From the NCBI RefSeq assembly GCF_000429845.1, contig NZ_KE386972.1:165220-229219 (forward strand): a stretch of DNA of 64,000 nucleotides. Direction: 5' to 3'. A program made the position numbers and the translations under genes. The notes beneath the pieces were generated by a model that saw nothing but the letters and a program-made list of their open reading frames with translations, had not been told where the DNA came from and searched no databases. The DNA comes from Comamonas composti DSM 21721 (GTDB lineage Bacteria > Pseudomonadota > Gammaproteobacteria > Burkholderiales > Burkholderiaceae_C). Of the stretch, positions 44,040 to 53,795 are shown one piece after another. Every line of letters begins with the position of its first letter. Position 1 is the first letter of the stretch.

Positions 44040-47000
44040 TCATTTCAAATAGGGCTTGAGATAGCGCCCCGTATGGCTGGCCGGGTTTGCGGCCACCTGT
44101 TCGGGCGTGCCCGTGGCCACGACCTGGCCGCCGCCCGAGCCGCCTTCGGGGCCCATGTCCACGATCCAGTCTGCGGTCTTGATCACGTCCAGGTTGTGCT
44201 CGATGACGACGATGGTGTTGCCCGCATCGCGCAGTTGCTGCAAGACCTTGAGCAGCAGGTCTATGTCGGCGAAGTGCAGGCCAGTCGTGGGCTCGTCGAG
44301 GATGTAGAGCGTGCGCCCCGTGTCGCGCTTGGACAGCTCCTGGGCGAGCTTGACGCGCTGGGCTTCACCGCCCGAGAGCGTGGTCGCGCTCTGGCCCAGG
44401 CGGATGTAGGACAGGCCCACGTCCAGCAGCGTCTGCAGCTTGCGCGCAATGGTCGGCACGTCCTTGAAGAAGGCGTGAGCGTCCTCCACGGTCATCTCCA
44501 GGATTTGCGAGATGTTCCTGCCCTTCCACTGCACTTCCAGGGTTTCGCGGTTGTAGCGCTGGCCGTTGCAGATGTCGCATGGCACATAGACATCGGGCAG
44601 AAAGTGCATTTCCACCTTGACCATGCCGTCGCCCTGGCAGGCTTCGCAGCGCCCGCCGGCCACGTTGAAGGAAAAGCGCCCGGGCCCGTAGCCGCGCTCC
44701 CTGGCGGTCGTCGTCTCGGCCATGAGGTCGCGTATCGGCGTGAACAGGCCCGTATAGGTGGCGGGGTTGCTGCGCGGCGTGCGGCCTATGGGGCTTTGGT
44801 CAACGTTGATGACCTTGTCGAAATACTCCATGCCCAGGATCTCGTCGTGCGCCGCAGGCTCGGTGCCTGCACGGTGGATCTGGCGCGCGGCCTCGGCATA
44901 CAGCGTGTCGTTGACCAGGGTGCTCTTGCCCGAGCCCGAGACGCCGGTCACGCAGGTCAGCAGGCCCACGGGGAAGTCCACGCTCACGCTCTTGAGATTG
45001 TGGCCGCGCGCGCCCACCACGCGCAGCGCCTGCAGCCGGGGCGTTTCGCCAGACTCTGGCCCGGCCTTGGTGCTGGTCGCCTTGCGGGCCGGCCCCTTGG
45101 GAAAGCCCTTGCCCTTGGCGGGCTCGGCGCTTTCGGTTTCGATGACCGGCTGCCAGGGCAGGCGCCGCGCGGGCAGGGCAATCGCCTGCGTGCCTGCGAG
45201 GTAGCGGCCCGTGGGCGAGTCGGGATTCGCACGCACCTCGTCATAGGTGCCCTGGGCCATGATGCGTCCGCCGTGCACGCCCGCGCCCGGGCCCAGGTCG
45301 ATGATCTGGTCGGCCGCGCGCATCATGTCCTCGTCATGCTCGACCACGATCACGCTGTTGCCCAGGTCGCGCAGCCGGATCAGCGTGGCGATGAGCTTGT
45401 CGTTGTCGCGCTGGTGCAGACCTATGCTGGGCTCGTCCAGCACATACATCACGCCCGTGAGGCCGGAGCCGATCTGGCTGGCCAGGCGTATGCGCTGGGC
45501 CTCGCCGCCGGAGAGGGTGTCGGCGCCGCGCTCCAGGCTCAGATAGCTCAGGCCCACGTCGTTGAGAAAGCGCAGGCGCGAGGCGATCTCGCGCACCACC
45601 TTGCCCGCGATCTCGGCCTTGGCGCCCGAGAGCTGCAGCGCTTCGCCCCAGGCCTGGGCCTGGGCCAGCGTGGAGCGGCCCACCTCGTAGATGGCGCGCG
45701 CCTGGTCGCCCTCGCCCACGCGCACAAAGCGCGCTTCGCGGCGCAAACGCGTGCCCTCGCAGTCGGGGCAGATGCTGATGCTGCGCAGCCGCGCGAGATC
45801 GTCGCGTACCACGCTGGATTCGGTCTCGCGCCAGCGCCGCGTGATGTTGGGGATGATGCCCTCGAACGCATGGCGCTTGACCAGGGTCTCGCCCTTGCGC
45901 GCGCCGCTGTCGAGCACGTAGTTGAACGCAACCTCCTCCTCGCCCGAGCCGTGCAGCATCACCCGGCGCACCTTCTCGGGCAGCTCCTCGAACGGCAGCT
46001 CTATGTCGGCGCCGTAATGCCGGGCCACGCTCTCCAGCAGGGAGAAGTAATAGCCGTTGCGCCGGTCCCAGCCCTTGACGGCGCCGCTGGCCAGCGAGAG
46101 CGTGGGAAAGGCCACCACGCGCTCGGCATCAAAGCTCTCGGCGCAGCCCAGGCCGTCGCAGCTGGGGCAGGCGCCCATGGGCGAGTTGAAGGAGAACAGG
46201 CGCGGCTCCAGCTCGGGCAGGGCGTAGCTGCACAGCGGGCAGGCGAAGCGCGCGCTGAACAAATGCTCGCGCCCGCTGTCCATCTCCAGCGCAATCACGC
46301 GGCCGCCAGCCTCGGCGCCGCCCGCGCGCAACGCGGCCTCGAAGCTCTCGGCCAGGCGCTGCTGGGCATCGGGCCGGATCTTGAGGCGGTCGATCACCAC
46401 ATCGATGTCGTGGCGCTCGTTCTTCTCCAGCGCGGGCAGGGCATGGGCTTCATGGATCTTGCCGTCGATGCGAAAGCGCACATAGCCCTGGGCCTGCATC
46501 TGGGCCAGCAGCTCGGCGAACTCGCCCTTCTTGTTGCGCGCCAGCGGCCCCAGCACCATGAGGCGCGTGTCCTCGGGCAGGGCCAGGGCCGCATCCACCA
46601 TCTGGCTGATGGTCTGGGACTGCAGCGGCAGATCGTGCTCCGGGCAATAGGGCGTGCCCGCGCGCGCGAACAGCAGGCGCAGGTAGTCGTTGATCTCGGT
46701 CACCGTGCCCACGGTGGAGCGCGGGTTGTGGCTGGTGGCCTTTTGCTCGATGCTGATCGCGGGCGACAGGCCTTCGATCAGGTCCACATCGGGCTTGTCC
46801 AGCCGCCCCAGGAACTGGCGCGCATAGGCCGACAGACTTTCCACATAGCGGCGCTGGCCTTCGGCGTACAGGGTATCGAAGGCCAGGCTTGACTTGCCCG
46901 AGCCCGACAGCCCCGTGATCACCACCAGGCGGTTGCGCGGAATATCGAGGTCGATGTTCTTGAGGTTGTGCGTGCGCGCACCACGAATGCTGATGCGCTG

Positions 47001-47096
47001 CTGCGCCAGGGCCTGGCCCAGATAGCGGCCGGACTCCTGGCCTGGCTCCTGGCCGCGAGCCTGGGCCTGATCGTCGGGAAAAACGTGAGATGGCAT
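44040..47096 (-). CDS. uvrA: Excinuclease ABC subunit A
   Basis: A 1018-residue DNA damage recognition ATPase of nucleotide-excision repair. The start is [15 protein letters not shown]; the longer frame is rejected. First ABC: Walker [21 protein letters not shown], Zn site CPLCSY...CPSCDG, insertion domain, signature [12 protein letters not shown]. Second [23 protein letters not shown], Zn site CEACQGDG...CDICNG, signature [12 protein letters not shown], Walker [17 protein letters not shown]. It is longer than the usual 940 because of a Lys/Pro/Ala-rich linker (about residues 690-740) before the second ABC. No LexA box was seen in the 127-bp divergent spacer. Confidence 0.97.
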   Translation of the reverse strand: MPSHVFPDDQAQARGQEPGQESGRYLGQALAQQRISIRGARTHNLKNIDLDIPRNRLVVITGLSGSGKSSLAFDTLYAEGQRRYVESLSAYARQFLGRLDKPDVDLIEGLSPAISIEQKATSHNPRSTVGTVTEINDYLRLLFARAGTPYCPEHDLPLQSQTISQMVDAALALPEDTRLMVLGPLARNKKGEFAELLAQMQAQGYVRFRIDGKIHEAHALPALEKNERHDIDVVIDRLKIRPDAQQRLAESFEAALRAGGAEAGGRVIALEMDSGREHLFSARFACPLCSYALPELEPRLFSFNSPMGACPSCDGLGCAESFDAERVVAFPTLSLASGAVKGWDRRNGYYFSLLESVARHYGADIELPFEELPEKVRRVMLHGSGEEEVAFNYVLDSGARKGETLVKRHAFEGIIPNITRRWRETESSVVRDDLARLRSISICPDCEGTRLRREARFVRVGEGDQARAIYEVGRSTLAQAQAWGEALQLSGAKAEIAGKVVREIASRLRFLNDVGLSYLSLERGADTLSGGEAQRIRLASQIGSGLTGVMYVLDEPSIGLHQRDNDKLIATLIRLRDLGNSVIVVEHDEDMMRAADQIIDLGPGAGVHGGRIMAQGTYDEVRANPDSPTGRYLAGTQAIALPARRLPWQPVIETESAEPAKGKGFPKGPARKATSTKAGPESGETPRLQALRVVGARGHNLKSVSVDFPVGLLTCVTGVSGSGKSTLVNDTLYAEAARQIHRAGTEPAAHDEILGMEYFDKVINVDQSPIGRTPRSNPATYTGLFTPIRDLMAETTTARERGYGPGRFSFNVAGGRCEACQGDGMVKVEMHFLPDVYVPCDICNGQRYNRETLEVQWKGRNISQILEMTVEDAHAFFKDVPTIARKLQTLLDVGLSYIRLGQSATTLSGGEAQRVKLAQELSKRDTGRTLYILDEPTTGLHFADIDLLLKVLQQLRDAGNTIVVIEHNLDVIKTADWIVDMGPEGGSGGGQVVATGTPEQVAANPASHTGRYLKPYLK

Positions 47097-47223
47097 TGCG
47101 CACCGCATCAAAATCGAACCTGACATGATAGGCCACAAGCCAAAGCCGACGCATCTGGCCTCCATGGGCGACAATGCCAGTTTTGCCTTCGGGATCCTCC
47201 CTTTTGCGCCCTCTGTCCGCCCC

Positions 47224-48426
47224 ATGACTCAGCCCGCCTCCGCCACCACCATGACACCGCAGGAAAGACGCGCCAGCGCCAGCCTGGCCCTGATCTTTGC
47301 GCTGCGCATGCTGGGCCTGTTCCTGGTGCTGCCCGTCTTCGCGCTGGAGGCGCACAAATACCCGGGCGGCGATGACGCGGCCCTGGTCGGCCTGGCCATG
47401 GGCCTGTACGGCCTCACCCAGGCCGTGTTCCAGCTTCCGCTGGGCCTGGCCTCGGACCGCTTCGGGCGCAAGCGCGTCATCGTCGCCGGCCTCGTGGTGT
47501 TTGCGGCAGGCAGCCTGATCGCGGCCACCGCCGATTCGCTGCTGGGCCTGATGTGGGGCCGCGGCCTGCAGGGCGCGGGCGCGGTCTCGGCCGCCGTCAC
47601 GGCCCTGCTGGCCGATCTCACGCGCGATGCCGTGCGCACCAAGGCCATGGCCCTGGTCGGCGCCAGCATCGGCCTGATGTTCGCGCTGGCCCTGGTGCTC
47701 AGCCCGCTGCTCGCGGCCTGGGGCGGCCTGCCCGGCATCTTCGGCCTGACCTGTGCCCTGGCCCTGGCCGGCGTGGCCGTGGTGCTGTGGGTCGTCCCCG
47801 CCGAGCCCGCCCAGGCCGCGCCCGGGCAGCGCGCAGGCATGGCCGCACTGCTGCGCCACCGCGACCTGCTGCGCCTGAACCTGGGCGTGTTCGTGCTGCA
47901 CACGGTGCAGATGTCCATGTGGGTTGTCGTGCCCGCCCTGCTGGTGCAGGCGGGACTGGCCAAGAACGTGCACTGGCAGGTCTATCTGCCGGCCGTGCTC
48001 CTGTCCTTTCTGGCCATGGGCGGCCTGTTCGCGATGGAGCGACGCGGCCGCCTGCGCGCGGCCCTGCTGGGCGCGATTGCCCTGGTAGCCCTGGTACAGG
48101 CCGGCCTGGGCCTGGTCGCGGCGGCCGACGGCCAGCCCGGGCTGTGGCTGATGGCCGGCCTGCTGTTCGCGTTCTTCTGCGGCTTCAACACGCTGGAGGC
48201 CACCCAGCCCAGCCTGGTCTCGCGCATGGCGCCGGCCGAGCTGCGCGGCGCAGCCCTGGGCGCCTACAACACACTGCAGTCGCTGGGCCTGTTCGCGGGC
48301 GGCGCCCTGGGCGGAGCCTTGCTCAAGTGGGCGGGCGCACCCGGACTGTTTGCCATGACCACGGCTCTGACGGCCCTGTGGCTGCTCATCACCTGGCCGC
48401 TGAGACCTGTGGGCCGCCACGGATAA
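47224..48426 (+). CDS. MFS transporter (YajR-like)
   Basis: A 400-residue inner-membrane protein of twelve helices, starting at [34 protein letters not shown] and [20 protein letters not shown] fit the YajR-like branch of the MFS drug exporters, and GKR-type loop motif FGRKRVIV is present. The YajR C-terminal soluble domain is absent, so it is a shorter relative. The substrate is unknown. It is divergent from uvrA and about 100 bp before ssb. Confidence 0.85.
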   Translation: MTQPASATTMTPQERRASASLALIFALRMLGLFLVLPVFALEAHKYPGGDDAALVGLAMGLYGLTQAVFQLPLGLASDRFGRKRVIVAGLVVFAAGSLIAATADSLLGLMWGRGLQGAGAVSAAVTALLADLTRDAVRTKAMALVGASIGLMFALALVLSPLLAAWGGLPGIFGLTCALALAGVAVVLWVVPAEPAQAAPGQRAGMAALLRHRDLLRLNLGVFVLHTVQMSMWVVVPALLVQAGLAKNVHWQVYLPAVLLSFLAMGGLFAMERRGRLRAALLGAIALVALVQAGLGLVAAADGQPGLWLMAGLLFAFFCGFNTLEATQPSLVSRMAPAELRGAALGAYNTLQSLGLFAGGALGGALLKWAGAPGLFAMTTALTALWLLITWPLRPVGRHG

Positions 48427-48529
48427 ATCGCACAGCCAAGCCCTGTCGCTTGCGGCACAATGGCGCGTCTGGACCGGGATCCTCCAGCTTTATGCCCGGA
48501 CCATTTTTATTCTGTAAAGGTATTCACAC

Positions 48530-49087
48530 ATGGCATCCGTCAACAAAGTCATCATCGTCGGCAACCTCGGGCGCGACCCTGAAATGCGCACCTTTCCGAG
48601 CGGTGACCAGGTGGCCAATGTGACCATCGCCACCACCGACCGCTGGCGCGACAAGAACACCGGCGAGAACAAGGAGGCCACGGAATGGCACCGCGTGGTG
48701 TTCAACGGCCGCCTCGCCGAAATCGTGGGCCAGTACCTGCGCAAGGGCAGCCAGGTCTATGTGGAAGGCAGCCTGCGCACGCGCAAATGGACCGATCAGG
48801 CCTCGGGCCAGGAACGCTACGCCACCGAAATCCGCGCCGACAGCATGCAGATGCTGGGCAGCCGACAGCAAGGCGGTGGCCAGGGCGGCGGTTATGGCGA
48901 TGACAGCTATGGCGATGCGGGCGGCTACGAAGCCCCTCAAGCCCCGCGCCGCGCCGCACCCCAGCAGCCCGCACAGCGCCCTGCCGCAGCACCGCAGCAA
49001 CGCCCTGCAGCACCCGCCCCCATGGCCCCGCCCCCCCAGCGCGCCGCCTCGGGCTTTGACGACATGGACGACGATATTCCGTTCTAA
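48530..49087 (+). CDS. ssb: Single-stranded DNA-binding protein
   Basis: A 185-residue protein that coats single-stranded DNA in replication, recombination and repair. The OB fold occupies about residues 1-110 ([27 protein letters not shown]-type [37 protein letters not shown]). A Gly/Tyr-rich then Gln/Ala/Pro-rich linker follows, ending in the acidic tip DDMDDDIPF that binds partner proteins. It is followed by a strong terminator. It is next to uvrA-side genes as in many Proteobacteria. Confidence 0.97.
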   Translation: MASVNKVIIVGNLGRDPEMRTFPSGDQVANVTIATTDRWRDKNTGENKEATEWHRVVFNGRLAEIVGQYLRKGSQVYVEGSLRTRKWTDQASGQERYATEIRADSMQMLGSRQQGGGQGGGYGDDSYGDAGGYEAPQAPRRAAPQQPAQRPAAAPQQRPAAPAPMAPPPQRAASGFDDMDDDIPF

Positions 49088-49112
49088 AACCACCTTATCC
49101 GTATCTGTAAAC

Positions 49113-49147
49113 AAAAAGCCCTAAGCACTTGTTGCTTAGGGCTTTTT
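49113..49147 (+). terminator. Rho-independent terminator of ssb
   Basis: Perfect 15-bp stem AAAAAGCCCTAAGCA / TGCTTAGGGCTTTTT with a 5-nt loop. A second AGGGCTTTTT follows at once (49151-49161). It begins 26 bp after the ssb stop codon. Confidence 0.95.
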
Positions 49148-49199
49148 GTTTAGGGCTTTTTCTTGTCGGCTGCCCTGTCCCGCAAATCACTGGCATTGA

Positions 49200-49562
49200 T
49201 CGTGCATGCGAATGCATGCATCTTGGACCTGGAGATGCCACGATGAGAACAGAGCGAGGACGAGCGAGCACGGTTGCAATCGTTTGCGCACAGCCGCTCT
49301 TTGCCGGCGGCCCTGGGCAATCGCGCGCCTGGTTTTGGCCAGCGCCGCAGACGAGCCGAGCCGAGCAACGCGATTGCCGCATGGCTGAAGTTGCCCCGCC
49401 AACATCTCGCGACGCACTGGAGCGTGCGCACCGTGGCTGCCGAGACCGGCCTACGCAGCTCTTTGGGCTAAAGCCGCATCGATCCGAGAGCTTCTGCCCG
49501 TCTGTCCGCTCTTTCCCGAGAAACTGCATGACGCAGCCGGCCGTAATCAGCGAAGCAGGACA
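49200..49562 (+). pseudogene. Decayed IS630-family transposase fragment
   Basis: No intact frame, but pieces of an IS630-type transposase can be read in order in shifting plus-strand frames: AIARLVLASAADEPS (from 49317); then, after a 5-bp tandem duplication (GAGCC GAGCC near 49354), SNAIAAWLKL; then THWSVRTVAAETGL (from about 49412); then in another frame QLFGLKPHRSESF (from 49456); and CPLFPEKLHD (about 49505-49535). In intact relatives these appear as RARLVLAS...NAIA, THWSVRTxAAExG and GLKPHRxxxFKLSTDPxFxEK. The loss of internal segments and frame breaks mark it as dead. It lies between ssb and the catabolic island. Confidence 0.6.
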
Positions 49563-50534
49563 CTAGTCCAGCTTCACGTTGGCGCTTTCGATGACTTTCT
49601 TCCATCGCACACGCTCGGTGTTCATGAAGCGCTCCATGTCCGCAGGCGAGCCGCCTACGACCTCCGCCCCCTGGGTCGCGAACTGCTTCTTCACCTCGGC
49701 GTTCTGCATCACCTCGTTAATGGCCTGATTCAGCTTGGCCACGATGCCCGAAGGAGTCCCATGCGGAGCCGCAATCGCGAACCACGCCGAGGCCATGAAC
49801 TCGGGGACACCGCTCTCTTTGGCGGACGGCACATCCGGCGCCATGAAGCCGCGCTGATCGGATGCCAGCCCGAGCACCTTGAGCTTGGCGCCATCGCGGT
49901 ACTTGAGGACCGCCGATACATTCCCAAAGAACAGGTCAACCCGCCCGCCCAACAGCTCGGTCAGCGCCGGGCCTTCCCCCTTGAACGGAATATGGGTCAT
50001 CTGGCCCTTGATCATCGTCTCGAACATCTGCCCTGTGAGATGGGAGGTGGAGCCGTTTCCCTGGGACCCGTAAGTCACGCGCCCGGGATTGGCCTTGATG
50101 TAAGCCACCAAGTCCTGGACCGAGCTCGCGGGAAATTCCGCCCGCGTCGTAATTGCGTTTGGCACGGCAGCCATCAGCACGACCGATTCGAACTTCGCCG
50201 GATCGAACGCCATCTCCTTGTACAAGTACTGGTTGATGGTCAGGGGACCCGGAGGAGTCGCAAGCAGCGTGTATCCGTCGGCAGAGGAAACGGCCACCGC
50301 CTGGGCGCCGATATTGCCACCCGCTCCGGGCCGATTCTCAATCACAACGGGCTGCTTCCATTTTTCCGAGAGCTTTTGCCCAACCGACCGGGTGAGCACG
50401 TCGACCGTGCCGCCAGGAGGGAAGTCGACGATGATTCGCACCGGCTTGCTTGGGAAGCTCCTTGCCGCGTCCTGAGCCTGTGAAAGCCCGGACGCCACGA
50501 TGAGTGCGGCGGCCAGAAGTTCTCGTTTATTCAT
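49563..50534 (-). CDS. Bug/TctC family binding protein, TphC-like paralogue
   Basis: A 323-residue periplasmic solute-binding protein with a signal peptide ending SGLSQAQ. The Bug pocket blocks IVDFPPGGTVDVLTR and [16 protein letters not shown] are present. It matches TphC of this same cluster closely in the middle ([36 protein letters not shown]) and at the end (RWKKVIESANVKLD against [14 protein letters not shown]). The shared background suggests a related aromatic carboxylate as ligand. It closes the island operon 33 bp after the aldehyde dehydrogenase gene. A TctAB permease must come from elsewhere. Confidence 0.85.
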   Translation of the reverse strand: MNKRELLAAALIVASGLSQAQDAARSFPSKPVRIIVDFPPGGTVDVLTRSVGQKLSEKWKQPVVIENRPGAGGNIGAQAVAVSSADGYTLLATPPGPLTINQYLYKEMAFDPAKFESVVLMAAVPNAITTRAEFPASSVQDLVAYIKANPGRVTYGSQGNGSTSHLTGQMFETMIKGQMTHIPFKGEGPALTELLGGRVDLFFGNVSAVLKYRDGAKLKVLGLASDQRGFMAPDVPSAKESGVPEFMASAWFAIAAPHGTPSGIVAKLNQAINEVMQNAEVKKQFATQGAEVVGGSPADMERFMNTERVRWKKVIESANVKLD

Positions 50535-50567
50535 GAGTTGTCTCCGATGGTGGGTAGATGGATGGCT

Positions 50568-52031
50568 TTAAAAGGGATAGGACGCAACGGTCTCACGCAC
50601 GGTGATCCATTGCCATTGGGTGAACTCATCCCAGTTCGCAGGACCTCCGATCCGGCTGCCATTGCCAGAGGCGCCGCGGCCTCCAAAGGGAATGTGCGGA
50701 TCGCCTTGAACGGTTTGGTCGTTGATGTGCAAAAGCCCTGTCCTAAGGCGCTTTCCCAAGGCCAGCGCACGCCCCGTCGAAGCAGACATCACGGCAGCAG
50801 CCAGCCCGTATTCGGATGAGTTGGCGAGCTCGACCGCTTCATCGTCCGATGCAAAGCTCGTGACCGATGCGACAGGCCCAAACACCTCTTCATCAAAAGC
50901 TCGCATGCCCGGCTGTACGCCGCCCAGAACCGTCGGAAGGTAAAAGCGCCCCTCGGCCTTGCCGCCGGCATGGAGAGTCGCCCCCGCCGCGATCGTCGCC
51001 TGAACAATGCCGTCGATCGCCTTGAGCTGCCGCTCGTTGATCACCGGGCCCAACCCAACCCGCTCGTGCATCGGGTTGCCGATACGGGTTGACAAGGCCT
51101 TTTGCTTCAATCGCTCAAGCAGCTCCTGCGCAATGCTCTCGTGGGCAAGAATGCGCCCGGTCGCCATGCAGATCTGCCCCTGGTGCATCCAGGAACCAAA
51201 CGCCGCGCCAGCTGCCGCGACCTCCAGGTCGGCGTCATCCAGCACGATGAGCGAGTTCTTGCCGCCCAGCTCCAGCGAAACCTTCTTGAGGCTGCCCCCG
51301 CACAAGGCGCCTACTCTCTTGCCCGCCTGGGTGGAGCCTGTAAAAGACACCATGGAGATGCGCGGGTCCGTGCAAATGGCCTCGCCCACGTCAGAGCCGG
51401 CCGGGAGCATGTGCAACAGCCCGGCTGGCAGCCCTGCTGCCTCAAAGACTCGCGCAATCAGCACGCCGCCGCAGACCGCCGTCTGAGAATCCGGCTTTAG
51501 CACGACGGCGTTCCCGGTGACGAGCGCGGGCGCCACCGAGCGGATGGCCAAGGTGAGCGGGAAATTGAAAGGAGCAATAACCCCGACGACACCATGAGGC
51601 ACCCGGCGCGCAAAGCTCATCTTATGAGGCTCGGCAGGCATGACGAAGCCATGGGGCTCGCCCATCATGCCCGCTGCATGGTGCAGCACCGCAGTGGTCG
51701 AGCGAAGCTCGGTGTCGGCCTTGGCGCGCACCCCACCGCTTTCTCGCATGATCCAGACCGTCAGTTCGTCCCAATGTTTTTCCACCAGGCTTGCAGCCCG
51801 CCTGAAAATGGCGGCCCGCTCCGCCGGCGAAGTGTTTTCCCATGCGGCTTGGGCAAGCACCGCGGCCGCGGCACTTCTGTCCAGGTCCGCGGGAGTGGCA
51901 AGACCGATGCGGGAGATCTCTTCGCCGCTCGCCTTGTCCAGAACTGCGCCGGTGTGCTCCGCTTGCGTCCAGCGCCCGTTGAACCAGCAGCCCTTCCAGA
52001 CTTCCTCGGGCATGAGCATTTCGGTCATCAT
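50568..52031 (-). CDS. Aldehyde dehydrogenase (aromatic aldehyde type)
   Basis: A 487-residue NAD(P)-dependent enzyme oxidising an aldehyde to a carboxylate. The cofactor and substrate motifs are intact: NFPLTLAIRSVAPALVTGN (about 155-175), SFTGSTQAGKRVG, SLELGGKNSLIVLDDAD (catalytic Glu) and QGQICMATG (catalytic Cys288). It resembles the vanillin/benzaldehyde dehydrogenase group by eye. The start overlaps the stop of the ThDP gene (ATGA); a Met three codons in is an alternative. With the decarboxylase upstream it should turn the aldehyde that enzyme releases into an acid (inference). Not part of the classic tph operon. Confidence 0.85.
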   Translation of the reverse strand: MMTEMLMPEEVWKGCWFNGRWTQAEHTGAVLDKASGEEISRIGLATPADLDRSAAAAVLAQAAWENTSPAERAAIFRRAASLVEKHWDELTVWIMRESGGVRAKADTELRSTTAVLHHAAGMMGEPHGFVMPAEPHKMSFARRVPHGVVGVIAPFNFPLTLAIRSVAPALVTGNAVVLKPDSQTAVCGGVLIARVFEAAGLPAGLLHMLPAGSDVGEAICTDPRISMVSFTGSTQAGKRVGALCGGSLKKVSLELGGKNSLIVLDDADLEVAAAGAAFGSWMHQGQICMATGRILAHESIAQELLERLKQKALSTRIGNPMHERVGLGPVINERQLKAIDGIVQATIAAGATLHAGGKAEGRFYLPTVLGGVQPGMRAFDEEVFGPVASVTSFASDDEAVELANSSEYGLAAAVMSASTGRALALGKRLRTGLLHINDQTVQGDPHIPFGGRGASGNGSRIGGPANWDEFTQWQWITVRETVASYPF

Positions 52032-53776
52032 TGAACCTCCCTGGTCTTGGAGCCGTCGCGCGGATTCCCGAGCACCTGGCTTGAAATGGGCAACAGCATC
52101 ACCTCGACGACGGCGCTACGCCCGCCGCGAACGGTCTCCATGGCTTGAGCCAGCGTGGTATCGAGCTCGGTGAACTTCTCGACCCGGTACGCCGCACAGC
52201 CCGACGCGGCCGCTGCGATTTCAGCCAAGCGGGCGCGCGCAGTCGTCGTGATCCAGTAGCGATCGCGGCGCTTCGCGTGGCCTTGCGGATGTACCAGCAG
52301 CGTGGAGGCCTTGGGGGCGTTCCAGCCCCCGTTGTTGAAGACAATGGTCAGCTGCGGGTACCCGTAGGTTTCCGCGACCCAGTAGGCACTATCCGGAACG
52401 CCGAAGATGAAGCTGCCGTCTCCTACCAGGGTGATGACCTCGGCTCCAGGGTCGGCCATCTTCAGGCCAATCGCCGCGTTAATGCCCCAGCCCAGCCCGC
52501 TGCCGCCATTGGCGTAATAGCTTCCAGGCCTTTTCATGCGAAGCGTATGGAGCACGCAGTCCGTCGCCGTGGGCTCCTCGTAGACCACCACGGTCTTCTC
52601 GTTCACCAGTCGTTCAACGGCCTGCGCCAGCTGCTCAAGGTTGATGGCGCCATCGGCCGGCGCCGGCATTCCCGGTAGCGTCAGGCGCGCCTTGGCCGCA
52701 TCAATCCACTCCCGGCGCTGCGCCAGGGCCTGAGCCGAAGGAAGCTCCGGCTGCATGAGCAGCTGCTGCAATGCCGCCAGGCTATCCGCCTGCCAGCTGC
52801 GCTCGGCGGGAAAGTGCCAAAAGCCCATGCTCTCTTTGAGCGCATCGCAATCGATATGGAAAAGACGTGCCCCCTCGGCGGGTGCCACCTGTGCCACGAT
52901 CCACGGCACATCGACGTCGAGAAGCAGGATCAGGTCCGCCTCCTTGACCAGCGTATTGCGCCGGTACCCCACGTGGTTGGGGTGATCGCCGGGACAGTTA
53001 ACGTACTGGGGGTTGACTTCGCAGACCGCGATGCCAAATCGCTCGGACAGGCTCGCAAGCAGGCGGGCCGCTTCCGGCTGGCGCCCCAGGTAAGTCGTGA
53101 TGACGAGGGGGCGCTGTGCCTGCATGAGCGCTGCCGTCAACTCCTCGGGAGCTCCTGCTGGCAGCCCCGCCGTGCGGGCCGCAGGCCAGTGGGCTATGGG
53201 CTGACTCACGCCTCCCGAAGGCTCTTCCCAGACCTCGCGCGAGCCCGTGATGTACACCGGCCCCTCGGGCACAGTGCAGGCGATCTGTACCCCGCGCATC
53301 AGCACCTGGTCGGCCATCTCGCCCGCGCGCAGCTCGTAGGACCACTTCATGTACTGCCCGCCGATCTCGTGCTGACGCGTCGAGTCCTGGGTGTAGTGAA
53401 TGAACTCGGTTCTCGATCCAGCCCGCTCGCCGCTCACGGTGACCGGCGAGAGCCCTGCGACGATGATGGCCGGCACGCGGCCTCGCGCAGCGTTGTGCAT
53501 GCTGCATCCCAGGTTCTGCGTGCCTACATCCACATGGACCAGCACCATCTGCGGCCGGCGACTTTTCATGGCATGGCCATGGGCCACCGAAAGTGCCGTC
53601 ATCTCATGGGGACAGGCAATGATCTCGGGCATGGCAGCGCCGTCTTCATCCATTGCCGCAAAGGCCTCGATGAAGGCAGGATGGTCGCTTCCCAGATTGG
53701 TAAAGATGTACTCGACTCCCAGCCGTGAGGCCTCCTCGAGCAAACGTCGCGCCGCGGTTGCGGTGATTACTTCCAT
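52028..53776 (-). CDS. ThDP-dependent decarboxylase, benzoylformate decarboxylase-like
   Basis: A 582-residue cytoplasmic thiamine-diphosphate enzyme. The N-terminal part resembles Pseudomonas MdlC: IFTNLGSDHPAF gives Ser30 (MdlC Ser26), ACPHEMTALSVAHGHA gives the cofactor-activating Glu58 (Glu47), and VHVDVGTQN gives His81 (His70). KWSYELRAGEM and GPVYITGSREVW follow. The C-terminal RPGSYYANGGSGLGWGINAA and the ThDP motif GDGSFIFG ... FNNGGWNA are also MdlC-like. The second active-site His (MdlC His281) is not evident, so the substrate may differ. GGAGAAGAGACG precedes the ATG. Known relatives split aryl-2-oxoacids to aldehyde + CO2; acetolactate synthase is less likely because no small subunit or ilv context is present. 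Confidence 0.75.
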   Translation of the reverse strand: MEVITATAARRLLEEASRLGVEYIFTNLGSDHPAFIEAFAAMDEDGAAMPEIIACPHEMTALSVAHGHAMKSRRPQMVLVHVDVGTQNLGCSMHNAARGRVPAIIVAGLSPVTVSGERAGSRTEFIHYTQDSTRQHEIGGQYMKWSYELRAGEMADQVLMRGVQIACTVPEGPVYITGSREVWEEPSGGVSQPIAHWPAARTAGLPAGAPEELTAALMQAQRPLVITTYLGRQPEAARLLASLSERFGIAVCEVNPQYVNCPGDHPNHVGYRRNTLVKEADLILLLDVDVPWIVAQVAPAEGARLFHIDCDALKESMGFWHFPAERSWQADSLAALQQLLMQPELPSAQALAQRREWIDAAKARLTLPGMPAPADGAINLEQLAQAVERLVNEKTVVVYEEPTATDCVLHTLRMKRPGSYYANGGSGLGWGINAAIGLKMADPGAEVITLVGDGSFIFGVPDSAYWVAETYGYPQLTIVFNNGGWNAPKASTLLVHPQGHAKRRDRYWITTTARARLAEIAAAASGCAAYRVEKFTELDTTLAQAMETVRGGRSAVVEVMLLPISSQVLGNPRDGSKTREVQ

Positions 53777-53795
53777 CGTCTCTTCTCCAAGTCAC

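Noticed and set aside
44073-46892. 939-residue open frame opposite uvrA
   Set aside because: Mirror of the uvrA reading frame in high-GC DNA; His/Gly/Ala/Arg-rich with no domain, while uvrA itself carries all family motifs.
47097-47223. SOS (LexA) box before uvrA
   Set aside because: Looked for a CTGT-N8-ACAG pattern in the divergent spacer and did not find one.
52028-53776. Acetolactate synthase large subunit
   Set aside because: No small regulatory subunit or ilv genes nearby, and active-site blocks resemble benzoylformate decarboxylase more than AHAS.
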